Shown: positions 14,351 to 23,929, numbered from the stretch's first letter. The stretch is 34,743 bases of DNA from an uncultured Clostridia bacterium (GCA_944372095.1 CALVYG010000015.1:1-34743), one strand, 5' to 3'. Notes: generated by a model from the letters alone, not told the origin. Numbers and translations are program-made.

Positions 14351-16046
14351 CGGTTCTTCCCTCCGCTTCTTCTCCGTACATAACTTTTTCCTGCGGCACG
14401 GTAGTCATAAGTATTCCTATTTCGTCTTTCTTTATCTTGCGCGCGTCTACTATTCCGCTGACTTCGCCTCCGCACAAAACCAGTATCCTGTCGCTGAGCT
14501 CAATCAATACGTCCAAATCTTCTCCTACGTATATTACCGCCACGCCTTTTTCTTTCTGCTGATTCAACAAATTAAATATCGTATACGACGAATTTATGTC
14601 CAGTCCTCTTACGGGATACGCCGCCATAAGAACGGTAGGCGATGAAGATATTTCTCTTCCTACAAGTATTTTCTGAACGTTCCCTCCCGATAATCTTCTT
14701 ACGGGCGTCTTTACCGACGGCGTCGATACCGATAAGTCTTCTACTATATGTTCGGCTAAATTTTTAGGTGATTTTCTGTCCAAAAACAGCGAATGACCTT
14801 TGCTGTACGACCTCAGCATTACGTTATCCGTCAAATCCATATTACCGACCAGTCCCATTCCAAGTCTGTCTTCGGGAACGAACGACAGCCTTACTCCGAG
14901 TTCTCTTATCTGCGTCGGATTTTTTTGTTTCAGGTCAGTCGGTTTATCGTTTTCCTTCGGGTCGTAATATACGATGTCTCCGCTTTCTATCTTCGTTAGT
15001 CCCGCTATCGATTCCAATAATTCTCTCTGTCCGCTGCCGGATATTCCCGCTATTCCCAGTATCTCTCCGCTTTTTGCCGTAAACGACACGTTCTTTACCG
15101 CGTACAATCCTTCCCTGTTCCTGCACGTAAGTTCTTTTACGCTCAATCTGTTTACGCTGTTTACCGGCTCGCTTCTGTTGATATTAAGCTCTACCTTCTC
15201 GCCTACCATAAGTTCGGTTAGTTCCTGCTCCGTTGTTTCGCTTGTTTTTACGGTTGCTATATGTTCTCCCTTCCTCAGTATAGCTACACGGTCGCTTATT
15301 TCCATTACTTCGTTGAGTTTATGCGTGATGATTACTATACTCTTTCCGTGTTCTTTCATATTCCTTACCACGTCGAAGAGTTTTTTGATTTCCTGCGGCG
15401 TCAGCACCGCCGTCGGTTCGTCCAGTATAAGGATGTTCGCTCCGCGGTACAACGCTTTTATTATCTCTACCGTCTGCTTTTCGCTTACGGATAAATCGTA
15501 TACCTTTCTCGATAAATCGATTTTGAACCCGAATTTATCCACTATCTCCTGTAAACTGTTTATTCTTTTTTTCCTCAACCAGTTGAATTGAAGGTATTTC
15601 CCGAATTTTTTGAACGGTAATCCTGTATATTTAAGCACCGCAAGGAATTTTCCCTTTGCCGTGCCGTCGTTTTCGTTTTTTATCTTTTCCTTTTCTTTGT
15701 CGGAATCGAATTTCAGCTTCTCTCCCAATATTATATTGTCGCACGCCGTAAACAAATTTATCAGCTTGAAATGCTGATGTACCATTCCGATTTTATATTT
15801 ATACGCGTCCATCGGCGACTTTATCTGCGCTTCTGCACCGTCTACGTATATCTCCCCTTTATCGGGATAATATATCCCGGCAAGCATATTCATAAGCGTG
15901 GTTTTTCCGCTGCCGTTTTCGCCGAGTACCGAAAGTATTTCTCCGTGTTTAATTTCCAAATCCACGTCTTTGTTCGCAATAACCGTTCCGAACGTCTTGG
16001 TTATCCCGACCATTTTTATTATGTTTTCGTTCGTTTTTTCACTCAT
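14343..16046 (-). CDS. nupO: ABC nucleoside transporter ATPase, two nucleotide-binding domains (NupO/YufO type)
   Basis: This 567-residue ATPase powers the NupPQ permease. The first ABC domain has a canonical Walker A (GENGSGKT), LSVSEKQ signature and Walker B ILILDEPTAVLTP. The second has the degenerate set usual for this family: GISGSGQREL, LSGGNVQK, and AAYPVRGLD in place of Walker B. It is longer than the roughly 510 residues I expect, because of a Lys-rich insertion of about 45-50 residues after ILGEKL in the first domain. It lies downstream of the BMP lipoprotein gene with a strong hairpin between them. Confidence 0.93.
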   Translation of the reverse strand: MSEKTNENIIKMVGITKTFGTVIANKDVDLEIKHGEILSVLGENGSGKTTLMNMLAGIYYPDKGEIYVDGAEAQIKSPMDAYKYKIGMVHQHFKLINLFTACDNIILGEKLKFDSDKEKEKIKNENDGTAKGKFLAVLKYTGLPFKKFGKYLQFNWLRKKRINSLQEIVDKFGFKIDLSRKVYDLSVSEKQTVEIIKALYRGANILILDEPTAVLTPQEIKKLFDVVRNMKEHGKSIVIITHKLNEVMEISDRVAILRKGEHIATVKTSETTEQELTELMVGEKVELNINRSEPVNSVNRLSVKELTCRNREGLYAVKNVSFTAKSGEILGIAGISGSGQRELLESIAGLTKIESGDIVYYDPKENDKPTDLKQKNPTQIRELGVRLSFVPEDRLGMGLVGNMDLTDNVMLRSYSKGHSLFLDRKSPKNLAEHIVEDLSVSTPSVKTPVRRLSGGNVQKILVGREISSSPTVLMAAYPVRGLDINSSYTIFNLLNQQKEKGVAVIYVGEDLDVLIELSDRILVLCGGEVSGIVDARKIKKDEIGILMTTVPQEKVMYGEEAEGRTDE

Positions 16047-16102
16047 AAAGCTTTTTAGATTCCTTCTTCACGCTTAATGTCACGTTTTTTGCAATATTTA
16101 AT

Positions 16103-16140
16103 TACTGCGCGCCTTGTCTCTTTCGGCAAGGCGCGCAGTA
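16103..16140 (-). terminator. Intercistronic hairpin between bmpA and nupO
   Basis: A perfect 14-bp stem, TACTGCGCGCCTTG / CAAGGCGCGCAGTA, closes a 10-nt loop. On the minus strand it is followed by ATTAAATATT rather than a clean T run. It may be a leaky terminator or a 3'-end stabiliser that keeps the binding-protein mRNA more abundant than the transporter mRNA. No promoter is obvious after it. Confidence 0.6.
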
Positions 16141-16170
16141 TTTTTACTTAGCCTTTTTATTTCTGTTTTT

Positions 16171-17391
16171 TTACTTCTTCTCGTCCAGAAGGGTTATTCC
16201 GTCAATTCTCAAATCAAAGTAAGGTGCGGAACGTTTTGTGCTTTCTTTGAATATTCCGTTTTCGATTACTTCGGTATCGGGCGTATATGCAGCGTCCGTA
16301 TCTACGTCTGCTTTATAGCTCGTAAGAGTTGCTCCCTTAACCGTGAACTTGCTTGTGTCGAATACGTTAAGCGTTCCTGCTTTGAGTTTCGCTTTCGCCG
16401 CTTCGATTGCCGCAGCAGTTCCTTCCGCAGCTGCCGTCTCGTTTACTTCCGTCAGTACTACCGAACCCGTTGCAAGCGTTCCGGTCCAGTCATACGCTAC
16501 TTCTTTTCCGTCGCGTACCTGGTTTACTACGTATTCATAGTAAGGCGCCCAGTTGATTCTCGACGATACGATAAACGTATCCGGGCAGGCTTCTTTTGTC
16601 GAACCGTTATACGATACGTTGGGTATTCCCGCCGCTTCGCATGCATTCGGTGCTCCCATCGAATCCGCGTGTTGCGAAATAAGTACGCATCCTCTGTTGA
16701 TAAGATTGTTCGCTCCGTTTTTCTCTGCCGTTTCGTCATACCATGAACCGGTAAACGTTACTTCCATCGTTACTGTCGGGCATACCGATTTTGCTCCGAG
16801 ATAGAATGAAGTGTATCCCGAAATAACTTCCGCATACGTATATGCTCCCACATAACCGATTTTTGCATTTTCAGCCGTTACGGTTACTCCGTTGCTGAGC
16901 TTTGTTCCTTCCGCTATCATCTCGTTGATTTTCATTCCCGCTGCTATTCCGGCAAGGTATCTTCCTTCGTATATCGACGCAAACGCGTTCGCATAGTTAG
17001 GAAGTTTCTCCGTGTGCGCTTTCGTTCCCGTTGCATGCGCAAATTGAACGTCAGGATACTTCTTCGCCGCTTTTATCATATAATCTTCATGTCCGAACGA
17101 ATCCGCAAATATTACTTTACATCCATCATCCGCTAATTCGCAGGCTTTCTGATAACATTCGTCGCCTTCCGGCACATCGGTTACTATTATCATCTGATCT
17201 TCGCTTAATCCCAGAGCTTCTCCCGCTTCCTTAAAAGCTTCAATGAAGTTCTTGTCATAAGTTGAGTTTTCATCGTGCAGACATATCAGTCCTACTTTGA
17301 ACCCGGTATCTTCGCAACCGACAAACACAGCGCAAAGGGCGGCCGCTATGGCTACTACGAGCAATACTGCCAGAATTTTCTTCACTTTCAT
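16171..17391 (-). CDS. bmpA: BMP-family nucleoside-binding lipoprotein
   Basis: The extracytoplasmic substrate-binding lipoprotein of the importer. The signal peptide ends in a lipobox (FVGC) with the lipidated Cys at residue 26. The 406-residue protein has the family's start of the fold (FKVGLICLHDENSTYDKNF), VIFADSFGHEDYM, QFAHATGT, YAEVISGY and an NVSYNGSTKEACPD stretch. GGAGG stands 8 nt before the ATG. It follows xpt by only 49 nt with no terminator, so the two are very likely co-transcribed, pointing to a purine nucleoside or nucleobase as ligand. Confidence 0.93.
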   Translation of the reverse strand: MKVKKILAVLLVVAIAAALCAVFVGCEDTGFKVGLICLHDENSTYDKNFIEAFKEAGEALGLSEDQMIIVTDVPEGDECYQKACELADDGCKVIFADSFGHEDYMIKAAKKYPDVQFAHATGTKAHTEKLPNYANAFASIYEGRYLAGIAAGMKINEMIAEGTKLSNGVTVTAENAKIGYVGAYTYAEVISGYTSFYLGAKSVCPTVTMEVTFTGSWYDETAEKNGANNLINRGCVLISQHADSMGAPNACEAAGIPNVSYNGSTKEACPDTFIVSSRINWAPYYEYVVNQVRDGKEVAYDWTGTLATGSVVLTEVNETAAAEGTAAAIEAAKAKLKAGTLNVFDTSKFTVKGATLTSYKADVDTDAAYTPDTEVIENGIFKESTKRSAPYFDLRIDGITLLDEKK

Positions 17392-17440
17392 TTTTGAAAC
17401 CTCCGTTTTATTTTTTATTTTTTAATGAAAAATGTCTTAT

Positions 17441-18013
17441 TTAATCGGCGAATATAAGCGATGTATCCGTCATAGACGCTATCTTTGCAAGCGATTCTAT
17501 TCTGATACCCTTTTTTCTCAGTTCGTCTCCTCCGCCCTGAAACGCTTTCTCTATCGCTATCCCGCAACCCGCTACTACCGCTCCCGCCTGGTTGCATATG
17601 TCTATCAATCCCATTAACGCTTTTCCGTTCGCAAGAAAATCGTCTATTATAAGCACTCTGTCGCCTTTTTTCAAATATTCCGTAGAAACAATAATGTCAT
17701 ATACTTTTCCGTGCGTATATGACATTACTTTACTTGTATAGACTTCTGCCGATATATTCTTTGTCTGTGATTTTTTCGCAAATACCATCGGTACCTGCAT
17801 TTCGTACGCGGTGAAAGCGGCTATCGCTATCCCCGACGACTCCACTGTGAGTATTTTGGTGATTTTTTCACCCCTGAACAGCCTGCCGAATTCCTTTCCC
17901 ATTTCCCTTAAAAGCGCGGTATCCACCTGATGATTCAGAAATCCGTCTACTTTCAGTATATTCCCGGGAAATACTTTTCCGTAATGGGCTATCTTCTCTT
18001 TCAGTATATCCAT
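17441..18013 (-). CDS. xpt: Xanthine phosphoribosyltransferase
   Basis: Xpt converts xanthine (and weakly guanine) plus PRPP into XMP (GMP) in purine salvage. The 190-residue protein matches the family in length and sequence: N-terminal MDILKEKI, FLNHQVD (25-31), VESSGIA (57-63) and the PRPP-binding RVLIIDDFLANGKA (119-132). It is the first gene of the operon and lies 20 nt from the predicted transcription start, so no purine riboswitch fits upstream. It leads into the BMP/Nup transporter genes. Confidence 0.96.
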   Translation of the reverse strand: MDILKEKIAHYGKVFPGNILKVDGFLNHQVDTALLREMGKEFGRLFRGEKITKILTVESSGIAIAAFTAYEMQVPMVFAKKSQTKNISAEVYTSKVMSYTHGKVYDIIVSTEYLKKGDRVLIIDDFLANGKALMGLIDICNQAGAVVAGCGIAIEKAFQGGGDELRKKGIRIESLAKIASMTDTSLIFAD

Positions 18014-18039
18014 CTCTCTCCCTCGTGAAGTATACTTTC

Positions 18040-18068
18040 ATTGTATAAACTTACTTTTTACAAGTCAA
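18040..18068 (-). promoter_or_regulatory. Sigma-A promoter of the xpt-nup operon with an adjacent palindrome
   Basis: On the minus strand TTGACT (18068-18063), a 17-nt spacer and TACAAT (18045-18040). The predicted start near 18033 falls inside the palindrome AAGTATACTT (18028-18037), a possible repressor operator. The leader is only about 20 nt. Confidence 0.82.
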
Positions 18069-18118
18069 GCAAAAAAACTCAATAAAATTTTTCTGTCGGT
18101 TAAAAAACGGTAAAATTT

Positions 18119-18769
18119 TCAGCTTGTTTTAAACTTTATTTTCTTCTTGTCTCCTACGAATATCAAGGCGCTGCCTTTCTTTATTCTGAACCGCACCGTC
18201 TTTTCTTCCGCTTCGTTGCTTATGCCTACGCCCGCGCGCACACGCGTTATCCTTAAATCTTTATACTCGTATTTCGTTCCGCAAGAATCACTTATTATTA
18301 CTTCGTCTCCGAACGGCAGCACCGATACGAACGTTCCTTTTTCCGCTTCGATTTCCACGTTGCCTTTTTTTTCTTCAGCATAGAATACATATTCTTCCGC
18401 ATTTCTTATAACCGCTTTTATACCTTTACTTTCCGCAAAGGCAAGCAGCGAAAGATTTGCGTATACGTGGTCGTTTCTTCCTCCCTCGGCGCCGTATATC
18501 GTAATCTCTCCGTACCCGTTTTCCGCAGCATATTCTACCGCACGTTCCCCGTCTGTATAATCTTTCTCTTTCGGACAAATTACCGTTTTCGGATATTTTT
18601 CCGCGTCCGGTTCCGCGCTGTCAAAATCGCCTACCACAACTTCGGGTATAAAACGACCGGCGGCGTATCTCACTCCGCCGTCGGCACATATTATGTTCTT
18701 TTCTTTTATTTCTACGTTTAATTCAGGCGAATTCAGCACTATCGCCGCTCGTTTTATCTTATCGGTCAT
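18119..18769 (-). CDS. thiN: Thiamine pyrophosphokinase
   Basis: Transfers pyrophosphate from ATP to thiamine, making thiamine diphosphate. The 216-residue protein has CADGG (28-32), GDFDS (47-51), DYTDGE (70-75) and GGRNDH (96-101), the ATP/metal and thiamine site motifs of the family, in the right order and spacing. Its start overlaps the preceding lipase gene by 11 nt; GGTGAAG may serve as ribosome binding site. No TPP riboswitch is seen. Confidence 0.95.
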   Translation of the reverse strand: MTDKIKRAAIVLNSPELNVEIKEKNIICADGGVRYAAGRFIPEVVVGDFDSAEPDAEKYPKTVICPKEKDYTDGERAVEYAAENGYGEITIYGAEGGRNDHVYANLSLLAFAESKGIKAVIRNAEEYVFYAEEKKGNVEIEAEKGTFVSVLPFGDEVIISDSCGTKYEYKDLRITRVRAGVGISNEAEEKTVRFRIKKGSALIFVGDKKKIKFKTS

Positions 18770-20444
18770 TTTTCTTCACCGCTTTCAATATCGCGGCTAT
18801 CCCTCCGCATATAAAAGCTATTACTACAATAACCGCTAGCACAATACAGATATACTCGAAGGTTTTATCTTCCGTTATGCTTATTTCTTTTTCCTGCACG
18901 CTGACGGAAATCCCTGCATTGCCTTTTACGCTTACATCTTCTATCGTCCCTTTTTCATTGTCGCCCGAATAGATTTTTACCGTGTATTCTCCGTCCGCCA
19001 CGTCGATAAAATAATAATATCCCGCATTGTCTATTACCGATTCCGCAACGGTTTCTCCCTTATCGTTCACCAGTTTTGCTATAAGTTCTCCGTTATTTTT
19101 TCCGTTGACTTTAACCGTTCCGTATATGCGTCCATGCGGTTCCGTTTCTTCGTATGCTTTCATCGTACCGAAATCGACAAGCGAATAAGTTGACTCGTCA
19201 TAGTACAACGGATTTATTCCTTTCGGCGTTTCCTGAATAAACGTCAACCCTATAAGCGACTGTAATTTTTCTGTTTCCAGCGTTGCACAGGGAACGTCAA
19301 GTCCTTCTTTGCTCTTTACGGGCGTCATATTGTTTGTCGTAAAATACCAATCTACCGCCATTACATGTGTCGGGTCGAATCCGCCGTATAATCCCAGTCC
19401 GTCCGCAAACACCCATACGCAATTCTTTTTCAGTTTATCCGTTATCTCTTCTACAAGTTTTTGTCCGCTTCCGGTAAGACTTAATATGGTTTTATAATTT
19501 TGTACGCACAGTTCGACGTTCACGGCATACCCCTCTATCGGGATTCCGTGTTTCCTTATGTTTTCTGCCGCGTCTGCGGCAAGCTGTACGGTATATAATC
19601 CCGTATCTCCTTTTTTGTATTCGTAAGTTTTCCCGGTATGGTCAACGGTCACTGTTTTTTTCAACAATGTTATCGCGTTCAGATACGGATCTATAAGCGT
19701 TACTCTGTCCGGTAAAAGATTTTCTCCTATTTCTTTTTTATCGTATCTCACGCACAGATATTCGCTTACCGCAAGCGCAAGCTGCCCGCCCATTGAATGC
19801 CCCGCTATCTGCAACGTTCCGCCGAAATCGTTCCCGAGCGCATTCACCAAACTTTCTCCGAACAACACCGCAACCGACTTTTTGGGATTGGTCGGGTCGT
19901 TTTTGTCTGTCTTTGTTCCCACCGTCGCGTCTTCCGAATCGTATGTGATATAGCTCATATTTTCTCCGTTTTCGGAAATCCATATTTTACTGTCCACCGA
20001 GAAACTCGGCAGCAATACGTCAGGATTGCCTTCCGCATCGGCAAGTTGATTCCAATAAAATACTCCTACGTTGTACCCTTTTTCCAAATAATAGCGGTAA
20101 AATTCTCCGTCGTATTTATATTCTTCAAATCCTTTTCCGGCGACTGCCGAAACGGTGCTTGACTTTATCGACAGTCCCTCTCTGACGTTGCTCTGTCCCT
20201 GCGGCTTCCAGCCGTGCGTGAATACGATTGTCGGCTTATCCTTCTTTACTTCGTAATCTGACGTAGGCACGTCGTTGTCCGCGTCGGTATACCAATATAT
20301 TCCCGTATCGAGTTTATTGAAATATTCAATTCCCCAATCGGAAATCGTCAAATCGTAAGCCGACGCCGTTCCTGCGATTCCGCCTATTCCGACAGTTGCG
20401 GCTATAATTGTGAAAATAAGTACGCAGAGAATTTTTTTCTTCAT
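18759..20444 (-). CDS. Exported, membrane-anchored lipase-like alpha/beta hydrolase
   Basis: A 561-residue protein. A signal peptide ends near the TASA at 26-29. The hydrolase domain has an oxyanion-type FTHGW (75-79) and the nucleophile elbow GHSMGG with S217. D252 (LIDPYLN) and H360 (DPTH) are plausible triad partners, an order and spacing like those of lipases. Residues about 435-520 look like a small beta-sandwich (RIYGTVKVNGK, AGYYYF, GEYTVKIYSG), as in carboxypeptidase regulatory-like domains. A C-terminal membrane helix and a KKNDR tail follow. I start at ATG 20444 (GGGAG 9 nt upstream) rather than the longer frame. The natural substrate is unknown. Confidence 0.82.
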   Translation of the reverse strand: MKKKILCVLIFTIIAATVGIGGIAGTASAYDLTISDWGIEYFNKLDTGIYWYTDADNDVPTSDYEVKKDKPTIVFTHGWKPQGQSNVREGLSIKSSTVSAVAGKGFEEYKYDGEFYRYYLEKGYNVGVFYWNQLADAEGNPDVLLPSFSVDSKIWISENGENMSYITYDSEDATVGTKTDKNDPTNPKKSVAVLFGESLVNALGNDFGGTLQIAGHSMGGQLALAVSEYLCVRYDKKEIGENLLPDRVTLIDPYLNAITLLKKTVTVDHTGKTYEYKKGDTGLYTVQLAADAAENIRKHGIPIEGYAVNVELCVQNYKTILSLTGSGQKLVEEITDKLKKNCVWVFADGLGLYGGFDPTHVMAVDWYFTTNNMTPVKSKEGLDVPCATLETEKLQSLIGLTFIQETPKGINPLYYDESTYSLVDFGTMKAYEETEPHGRIYGTVKVNGKNNGELIAKLVNDKGETVAESVIDNAGYYYFIDVADGEYTVKIYSGDNEKGTIEDVSVKGNAGISVSVQEKEISITEDKTFEYICIVLAVIVVIAFICGGIAAILKAVKKNDR

Positions 20445-20503
20445 TTTTACACTCTCCCATCCGAACGTCAAGATAATACGCGCAGTTAAATACGCTTTCT
20501 TTC

Positions 20504-20533
20504 AGTATAACACATTTTTTTACGGGAAAACAA
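20504..20533 (-). promoter_or_regulatory. Likely promoter of the lipase-thiN operon
   Basis: On the minus strand an extended -10 (TGTTATACT, core 20509-20504) is preceded at 18 nt by TTGTTT. The start would lie about 50 nt before the lipase ATG. Confidence 0.6.
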
Positions 20534-20591
20534 TGCCTTTTGTTAATTTTTTATATATAAAATAAATTCAAAGATAAATATCTTCAAAAAT

Positions 20592-21518
20592 TTAATTCAC
20601 TTTATTTTTCTTTTTGAACAAATTTTTTAATTTTGCCGAAAAATTTTTGTTATTCAATAAAACATATAATCCTATAAGCACAAAGACGGTTATCGTTACC
20701 ACGAGATAAGAAACCCACAAGTCCACTTTATCACCGAAAAAATATATATTACAATCTACGGAATCTCTTATGCTTTCTATTATCTCCGTCGGCCAACCTG
20801 TTTTTTCCATCTCTCTGAATACTCCTGCCATTGCGTGGTTTCTTATGACAGATGTTCCGTACGTTCCCGGCAGAAACATAAGAGTATTCCTTAATCCTTC
20901 TCCGAATTGCGATAAAGGCATATATGCTCCGCAAATAAATCCGTAACCTGCGCTTACTATTGTCCCCACTGCGGACATCTGTCCCTGCGTCCTTAAAAAT
21001 ATATTTACGACCGATGATAATGCGGTACCGAACATACAAAGCAAAAATACGTCCGTTATAATTAAAAGAACATCCACTGCGCTCATATACCAACCTGTTG
21101 CGCCTATGTATATAAAACATAATCCTGTTGCACTTATACATACTATAAATGTACAAATAAATGTTGCCGCATAATATCCTATTGCCAGCGCGGAACGCTT
21201 TATGGGCGTTATAAGAAAGTCTTTTATCGATTCAGTTACTTTATCCTGTACCGTTATTAGATTCGAGCAGAATGCCACGGTTATGCATATAACCGCCATT
21301 AACGATGAAAATAATTGCCCCCCGACTAATCCGTTTATTATTTTTTCCTCCGTTCCCGACGGCATTCCCGACATAAATATATCCCTGTATACTTTTGCCA
21401 GAAATGTTATATACAGAACCAATAATATAACCGGTGTTATCATTGACGAAAAAAACATTCCTTTATCTTTGAAATATAGCTTACAGTTCCTTTTTATCAG
21501 TTCGCACGTCACGCTCAT
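20592..21518 (-). CDS. ABC-2 type transporter permease
   Basis: A 308-residue membrane protein with about six predicted helices. The first follows an N-terminal CELIKRNCKLYFKDKG stretch; the conserved ABC-2 region VQDKVTESIKDFLITPIKRSALA is present in parts (DKVTESIKDF, TPIKRS), and the late LSQFGEGLRNTLMFLPGTY follows it. It is the membrane half of an exporter of the DrrB/YhaP kind; the substrate (drug, lipid or peptide) cannot be told. It overlaps its ATPase gene by 4 nt (ATGA). Confidence 0.9.
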   Translation of the reverse strand: MSVTCELIKRNCKLYFKDKGMFFSSMITPVILLVLYITFLAKVYRDIFMSGMPSGTEEKIINGLVGGQLFSSLMAVICITVAFCSNLITVQDKVTESIKDFLITPIKRSALAIGYYAATFICTFIVCISATGLCFIYIGATGWYMSAVDVLLIITDVFLLCMFGTALSSVVNIFLRTQGQMSAVGTIVSAGYGFICGAYMPLSQFGEGLRNTLMFLPGTYGTSVIRNHAMAGVFREMEKTGWPTEIIESIRDSVDCNIYFFGDKVDLWVSYLVVTITVFVLIGLYVLLNNKNFSAKLKNLFKKKNKVN

Positions 21519-22429
21519 CTCTTTTCTCCTTCAATAAGCTTCTTCCCGGTAACCGCAAGAAATACGTCATCCATTTTCCCTTTCCTTATTTCGTAATCGG
21601 AAAAAATTTCGGGATACTTTAATATCAGTTCCGTCGCCGTTTTTGTGTCTTCTACTTCCACTTTGTATCCTACGCTCGTCTTTTCATATTTTTTCCCCAG
21701 TATTTTTACTTTTTCTTCGTCTACGTTATATAAATTTATAAAATCTCCGCTATATTTGTTTTTAAGTTCGATAGGCGTTCCCTCTGCGGATATTTTACCG
21801 CTGTCCATTATTACTACATAATCGGCATCCGCAGCTTCTTCCATATAATGTGTTGTAAGAAGTACGGTTATTTTTCTCTTTACACGCAATTCGCTTATTA
21901 CTTCCCACAGCATTCTCCTCGTCTGCGGGTCAAGTCCTGTTGTCGGTTCGTCCAATATCAGTATCTTAGGATTGTGTATCAATGCGCGGGCAACATCCGC
22001 TCTTCTTCTTTGTCCTCCCGACAATTTCCCGACCGGACGCTTTATTATCTCTTGCAAATGCAATTTTTCGTCTATTTCCGATAGATTTTTTTCAAACTCT
22101 TTCCCTTTTATTCCGTATGCCGCCGCTCTGCTTTTCAGATTGTCGTATACCGTTAAAGGTTTATCCATTACGGAATTTTGAAATACTACTCCGAGTTCTC
22201 TCTTGATTTCGTCGTTCTTTCCGTCAACTTCCGTTCCGTCTATATATATTTTACCCTCGTCTTTTTCCAGCTGCCCGCAAAGCATGGAAATCGTCGTGCT
22301 TTTTCCTGCTCCGTTGACTCCCAGAAAAGCGAAAAATTCGCCTTCTTTTACACTGAATGTCAAATCGTTTACGGCTTTTATTTCTCCGAAACTTTTATGT
22401 AATTTTTCTATCCTTATTATATCTTTCAT
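21515..22429 (-). CDS. ABC transporter ATP-binding protein (DrrA type)
   Basis: A 304-residue ATPase: Walker A GVNGAGKS (37-44), signature LSGGQRRR, Walker B ILILDEPTTGLDP, and switch-region TTHYMEEA. The C-terminal 80 residues form the accessory domain usual in DrrA-like exporters. The start lacks a recognisable ribosome binding site, with an A/T-only leader after the glyS terminator. It pairs with the overlapping permease gene. Confidence 0.93.
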   Translation of the reverse strand: MKDIIRIEKLHKSFGEIKAVNDLTFSVKEGEFFAFLGVNGAGKSTTISMLCGQLEKDEGKIYIDGTEVDGKNDEIKRELGVVFQNSVMDKPLTVYDNLKSRAAAYGIKGKEFEKNLSEIDEKLHLQEIIKRPVGKLSGGQRRRADVARALIHNPKILILDEPTTGLDPQTRRMLWEVISELRVKRKITVLLTTHYMEEAADADYVVIMDSGKISAEGTPIELKNKYSGDFINLYNVDEEKVKILGKKYEKTSVGYKVEVEDTKTATELILKYPEIFSDYEIRKGKMDDVFLAVTGKKLIEGEKR

Positions 22430-22444
22430 AATTTTTTATAAAAT

Positions 22445-22466
22445 CCGGAAAATTTTTCTATTCCGG
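22445..22466 (-). terminator. Terminator of glyS
   Basis: CCGGAA / TTCCGG closes a 10-nt AT loop. On the minus strand it is followed by ATTTTAT, and on the plus strand by CTTTTTT, so it could work in both directions. It lies between glyS and the ABC exporter genes. Confidence 0.7.
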
Positions 22467-22481
22467 CTTTTTTAAACTTCA

Positions 22482-23870
22482 TTAATACTCTGTCCTTTCC
22501 GCTATATATTTTTCAAGTTCGTCTATTTTTATTCTTACCTGTTCCATTGTGTCCCTGTCTCTGACCGTTACGGAATTGTCTTTTTCGGTATCGAAATCCA
22601 CCGTTACGCAGAAAGGCGTTCCTATCTCGTCCTGACGACGGTACCTTTTCCCTATCGAACCCGTTTCGTCATACGTACATGTAAATTTCTTGCATAATTT
22701 TCTGTACAGTTCCGACGCACTTTGTCCGAGTTCTTTTTTCTGCAACGGCAGTACCGCCACCTTATACGGCGCAAGGAACGGATGAAAATGCATTACCACT
22801 CTGCTGTCGCCGCCTTCGAGCTGCTGCTCTTCGTATGCGTTGCACAAAAACGCAAGCAATACCCTGTCCACTCCTAAACTCGGCTCTATTACGTAAGGTA
22901 CGTACTTTTCTCCCGTTACGGGGTCCGTATAGCTCATATCCTTTCCGCTCTTTTTTATATGCGCGTTCAAATCGTAATCCGTTCTGTCCGCTACTCCCCA
23001 GAGTTCTCCCCATCCGAACGGAAATTTGTACTCGAAATCGGTCGTCGCTCTCGAATAAAAACATAATTCCTCTTTGTCGTGGTCTCTGAGTTTTAATTTC
23101 TCCTCTTTTATCCCAAGGTCTGTCAACCATTTGCGGCAGAATTCTTTCCAATACGCAAACCATTCGAGGTCTGTTCCCGGTTTACAGAAAAATTCAAGTT
23201 CCATTTGTTCGAATTCTCTTATTCTGAATATAAAATTCCCCGGCGTTATCTCGTTTCTGAAACTTTTTCCTATCTGTCCTATCCCGAACGGAACTCTCGC
23301 TCTTCCCGCTCTCACCACGTTATTGAAGTTCACAAATATTCCCTGCGCGGTTTCGGGCCTTAAATATATAGCGTTCGCGCTGTCTTCCGTTACTCCCTGG
23401 AACGTTCTGAACATAAGGTTGAACTGTCTTACGCCCGTAAAATTACTCTTTCCGCATACCGGACATTTTATTTTCTTGTCGGCTATGAACTTTTCCATTT
23501 TTTCGTTATCCCAGCCGGCTATGCTCGTTCCGGGCGCGGTCTTGGATAAATAGTCTTCTATTAACTGGTCCGCTCTGTGACGGGTTTTACATTCACGGCA
23601 ATCCATAAGCGGGTCGCTGAACCCTCCTACGTGTCCGCTTGCTTCCCATACCGTAGGATTCATCAATATTGCGCAATCCAATCCTACGTTATATTCGCTT
23701 TCCTGCACGAATTTTTTCCACCACGCTTTTTTTACGTTGTTTTTCAGTTCCACTCCCAAAGGGCCGTAATCCCATGTGTTTGCCAATCCACCGTATATTT
23801 CGCTTCCGCGGAAGATGAACCCTCTGTTTTTGCATAGCGCAACCAGTTTATCCATTGTCAGTTCTGCCAT
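22482..23870 (-). CDS. glyS: Glycyl-tRNA synthetase, dimeric (alpha2) type
   Basis: Charges tRNA-Gly. At 462 residues it is the single-chain class II enzyme, not the GlyQ/GlyS tetramer. It starts [18 protein letters not shown] and continues [13 protein letters not shown] and [19 protein letters not shown] and CPVCG knuckles in the insertion suggest a bound zinc. Motif 2 ([11 protein letters not shown]), motif 3 ([12 protein letters not shown]) and the C-terminal anticodon domain follow. GAGAGG precedes the ATG. No T-box leader is present; the leader is only about 50 nt. Confidence 0.97.
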   Translation of the reverse strand: MAELTMDKLVALCKNRGFIFRGSEIYGGLANTWDYGPLGVELKNNVKKAWWKKFVQESEYNVGLDCAILMNPTVWEASGHVGGFSDPLMDCRECKTRHRADQLIEDYLSKTAPGTSIAGWDNEKMEKFIADKKIKCPVCGKSNFTGVRQFNLMFRTFQGVTEDSANAIYLRPETAQGIFVNFNNVVRAGRARVPFGIGQIGKSFRNEITPGNFIFRIREFEQMELEFFCKPGTDLEWFAYWKEFCRKWLTDLGIKEEKLKLRDHDKEELCFYSRATTDFEYKFPFGWGELWGVADRTDYDLNAHIKKSGKDMSYTDPVTGEKYVPYVIEPSLGVDRVLLAFLCNAYEEQQLEGGDSRVVMHFHPFLAPYKVAVLPLQKKELGQSASELYRKLCKKFTCTYDETGSIGKRYRRQDEIGTPFCVTVDFDTEKDNSVTVRDRDTMEQVRIKIDELEKYIAERTEY

Positions 23871-23929
23871 ATTTATCCTCTCTTTTATCTCGCTTTTTCC
23901 CTTTTCACGCGGGCGCGAGGTACTTGCAT

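Noticed and set aside
18014..18118. Purine riboswitch before xpt
   Set aside because: The promoter leaves a leader of about 20 nt, so no aptamer fits.
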